DNA of 16,782 nt from Candidatus Aerophobota bacterium (GTDB lineage Bacteria > Aerophobota > Aerophobia > Aerophobales > B3-G15): the NCBI GenBank assembly GCA_021162265.1, contig JAGGZA010000077.1, forward strand, positions 1-16,782. The letters run 5' to 3'. The notes below the pieces were generated by a model. That model was given only the letters and a program-made list of their open reading frames with translations, was not told the DNA's origin and searched no databases. This document shows positions 15,167 through 16,782 of the stretch, in pieces. The position numbers and the translations under genes are program-made. Position 1 is the stretch's first letter. Each line of letters opens with the position of its first letter.

Positions 15167-16227
15167 GAACTACCCCCATTTAAAAGATTGAAATAAATCT
15201 CTTCATATCTTTTAAATATACTACCCCATAAAAAAGACCTTGCAAAGTCCCTTATTTTATTCCCCTCATCCACACTTTCCCCTTTTTCAATCTTTTCCTT
15301 TAAGTCTTTCCCGTCTTTAAAAACAATTATACCTGGAGAAGACTTAAAAAACTCCACTATTCCGGGAAGCCACCCGGGAACAAAAACAGGAATACCTGAC
15401 GCAAGAGCTTCCATTATTACAAGAGGAAAGGCTTCGTTGCGAGAACACACAAGAAGATATGAAAAGAGAGGATAAATATCTTCCACCCTCTCCCTGTAAC
15501 CTAAAAACACTATCTCCCTGTCAACTCCTAATTTTCGGGCATATCTTTCCAGTTTCCTCCTCAAAGGTCCATCTCCTGCTATTAAAAGCTGAGAGGCAAA
15601 TTTAAATTTTGCCTGCGCTTTAATTGCCCACTTAATGTTTTTCTGTTTTACCAACCTTCCCACTATTCCTACAACCTTACCATTACCTTCCTTCTTGCTG
15701 TTAGTATTAAAAAAGTTTCTTTCAACTCCATTGGGAATAAAAACTACCTTTTCCCTTTCCACTCCTGCTCTAATGAAATACTTTTTATCAAGGGGATTAA
15801 GTGCAATAACACAATTTATACTCCTCAAAAACCTTGAGGCGAGCCAGTAATTAAAATATGAGGGTAAAGCATTATCGTATCCATGACAGGTAAAAATACA
15901 GGGTTTTTCAGGAAGATACTTCTTCGCCAGATGTGCCATCTCTGCTGCTGCATGAACCTGAATAAGGTCCACATCTTCTTTAACAGCAAGAAGAGTATTT
16001 CTCAACTCAGAAACTGAAGCAAAAGGTTTAGATGCACTCCACTTTCTCAACTTGTAAACTCTCACCTTCTCGGGTACCTTTTCCAAACCTTTCCCCCCAG
16101 GAGAAACAAGAGAAACCCTGTAATCATTCTTCAAGCTATGGAAAATAAGATTAACAATACATCTTTCTGTTCCTCCAACGCCCATGTAAGGGGTAAGATG
16201 AAGGATATGTATTTTTCTATTTTGCAT
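15163..16227 (-). CDS. GT4 family glycosyltransferase
   Basis: This GT-B-fold retaining glycosyltransferase of 354 residues is probably cytoplasmic or peripheral to the inner membrane. The N-terminal domain has the glycine loop GVGGTER (16-22), typical of GT4 enzymes that use UDP- or GDP-sugars. IPNGVE (164-169) marks the interdomain hinge, GRLVKQKN (190-197) starts the donor-binding half, AGDGPLRRKLE follows (217-227), and the EX7E motif is Glu265 to Glu273 in EAFPLVIME. The domain is complete, and the 70 residues after the EX7E motif are a normal C-terminal helix. It probably acts in assembly of a surface glycan, as its neighbours are an O-antigen-ligase-like protein and an MsbA-like exporter. 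The gene start overlaps the previous gene by 11 bases; AGGA stands just upstream of the ATG. Confidence 0.92.
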   Translation of the reverse strand: MQNRKIHILHLTPYMGVGGTERCIVNLIFHSLKNDYRVSLVSPGGKGLEKVPEKVRVYKLRKWSASKPFASVSELRNTLLAVKEDVDLIQVHAAAEMAHLAKKYLPEKPCIFTCHGYDNALPSYFNYWLASRFLRSINCVIALNPLDKKYFIRAGVEREKVVFIPNGVERNFFNTNSKKEGNGKVVGIVGRLVKQKNIKWAIKAQAKFKFASQLLIAGDGPLRRKLERYARKLGVDREIVFLGYRERVEDIYPLFSYLLVCSRNEAFPLVIMEALASGIPVFVPGWLPGIVEFFKSSPGIIVFKDGKDLKEKIEKGESVDEGNKIRDFARSFLWGSIFKRYEEIYFNLLNGGSS

Positions 16228-16782
16228 TTTCCTGAATTTTATCTTTTATTTTTAATGCAAGCTTTTCCCCGTAAAAAATAATCCCTGCAAGGAGAAAGAA
16301 AAAAGGCCCAATGTGGATGGAATATATTGTACAATCCACTTGATTCTGAGTTAGCATTCCTATAAAGGAAGCAAAGCTAACCACGCTAACCAATCTTGAA
16401 AACGTTGATTCATATTTCAACAATTTAATACCTCTCTTTAATATAAGAATAATTATAACTATAAAAAAAACTAAAGCTCCTATTCCAGCCTCAACCCATA
16501 TTTGAAGAAATATATTATGAGCATGTGGATGAATGCGAAGACCATTTACTTCAGGTTTATACTTTGAGAAAAATAAGGGATACTCACCCATTCCTACTCC
16601 TGTCAGGGGATAATCCTTAATTATCTCTAAAGTAGTTTTCCAAATAAGAATTCTTTGAGCATTAGAAGGATAAGAAAAATCTGATATAGATCTTAGTCTA
16701 TCCAATAAAGGAGAATAAGAAAAAAGTGCAATAATTATTATAGCTATCAAAATTATTACCTTCAATAAATCCTTCCTCTGAT
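16217..16782 (-). CDS. O-antigen ligase/polymerase-like membrane protein, C-terminal part (cut by right edge)
   Basis: The minus-strand frame is open to the window edge, with QRKDL upstream of the TTG at 16765, so that codon is most likely internal and the true start lies outside. About 187 residues are present, roughly the C-terminal half of a WaaL/Wzy_C family protein. Seen are one membrane helix, then an extracytoplasmic loop with QRILIWKTTLEIIKDYPLTG and GVGMGEYPLFFSKY, then HPHAHN (79-84 counted from the TTG), which matches the family's H-x-H-N motif, and further helices (about 95-110, 125-140, 150-168). Such proteins join or polymerise lipid-linked glycans in the periplasm. Ligase and polymerase cannot be told apart from this part. 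It is the first visible gene of the left-running cluster and overlaps the GT4 start by 11 bases. Confidence 0.85.
   Translation of the reverse strand, partial: QRKDLLKVIILIAIIIIALFSYSPLLDRLRSISDFSYPSNAQRILIWKTTLEIIKDYPLTGVGMGEYPLFFSKYKPEVNGLRIHPHAHNIFLQIWVEAGIGALVFFIVIIILILKRGIKLLKYESTFSRLVSVVSFASFIGMLTQNQVDCTIYSIHIGPFFFLLAGIIFYGEKLALKIKDKIQENAK

Noticed and set aside
16748..16765. TTG at 16765 as the start of a 182-residue protein
   Set aside because: The frame remains open upstream to the window edge and the visible part matches only the C-terminal half of the O-antigen ligase family, so the codon is most likely internal.
8528..16782. Possible mobile element or defence island on the left-running block
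   Set aside because: No transposase, integrase, flanking repeats, CRISPR repeats or nuclease genes are seen. All products fit envelope-glycan assembly, and base composition looks like the neighbouring block.

Overview
The window is AT-rich bacterial chromosome with dense coding and strong use of AGA/AGG for arginine and ATA for isoleucine. It has complete bacterial housekeeping genes (tig, clpP, clpX, two tRNA genes with encoded CCA). It also carries V/A-type ATPase genes and an LpxB-related glycosyltransferase beside an MsbA-like exporter and an O-antigen-ligase-like protein. Together these suggest an anaerobic, possibly thermophilic, probably two-membraned bacterium from a poorly sampled lineage. 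That is inference from gene content. Nothing here fixes the phylum.

The layout has three parts. (1) Positions 1-986, minus strand: the N-terminal part of a membrane-anchored sensor with two PAS domains leading into an HD-GYP-type domain, cut by the left edge. A short spacer with divergent promoter-like sequences separates it from the next block. (2) Positions 1173-8531, plus strand: tRNA-Gly(GCC), then a strong sigma70-like promoter, tRNA-Leu(UAG) and a tight run tig-clpP-clpX followed by V-type ATPase subunits A, B and D. Gaps from tRNA-Leu onward are only 8 to 22 bases, with no terminator visible, so this looks like one transcription unit joining a tRNA, protein folding and degradation, and the ATPase catalytic head. 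The other ATPase subunits (E, F, C, I, K, G) are not in the window. (3) Positions 8528-16782, minus strand: a left-running envelope-glycan cluster. In transcription order it holds an O-antigen-ligase/polymerase-like membrane protein (cut by the right edge), a GT4 glycosyltransferase, an MsbA-like ABC exporter, a GT2 glycosyltransferase, an ArnT/PMT-like polytopic transferase, a GT2 polyprenyl-phosphate sugar synthase, a four-helix SMR/EamA-like flippase and an LpxB-related glycosyltransferase. Most neighbours overlap by 4 to about 50 bases, which implies translational coupling.

Blocks 2 and 3 meet tail to tail in one CTAA tetranucleotide that supplies the stop codon on both strands. I see no CRISPR array, insertion sequence, integrase, riboswitch or clearly broken gene. 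The points most worth following up are the split V-ATPase set placed behind clpX, the tRNA-Leu/tig co-transcript, and the Arn-like synthase-flippase-transferase trio next to an LpxB-related enzyme of unknown product.
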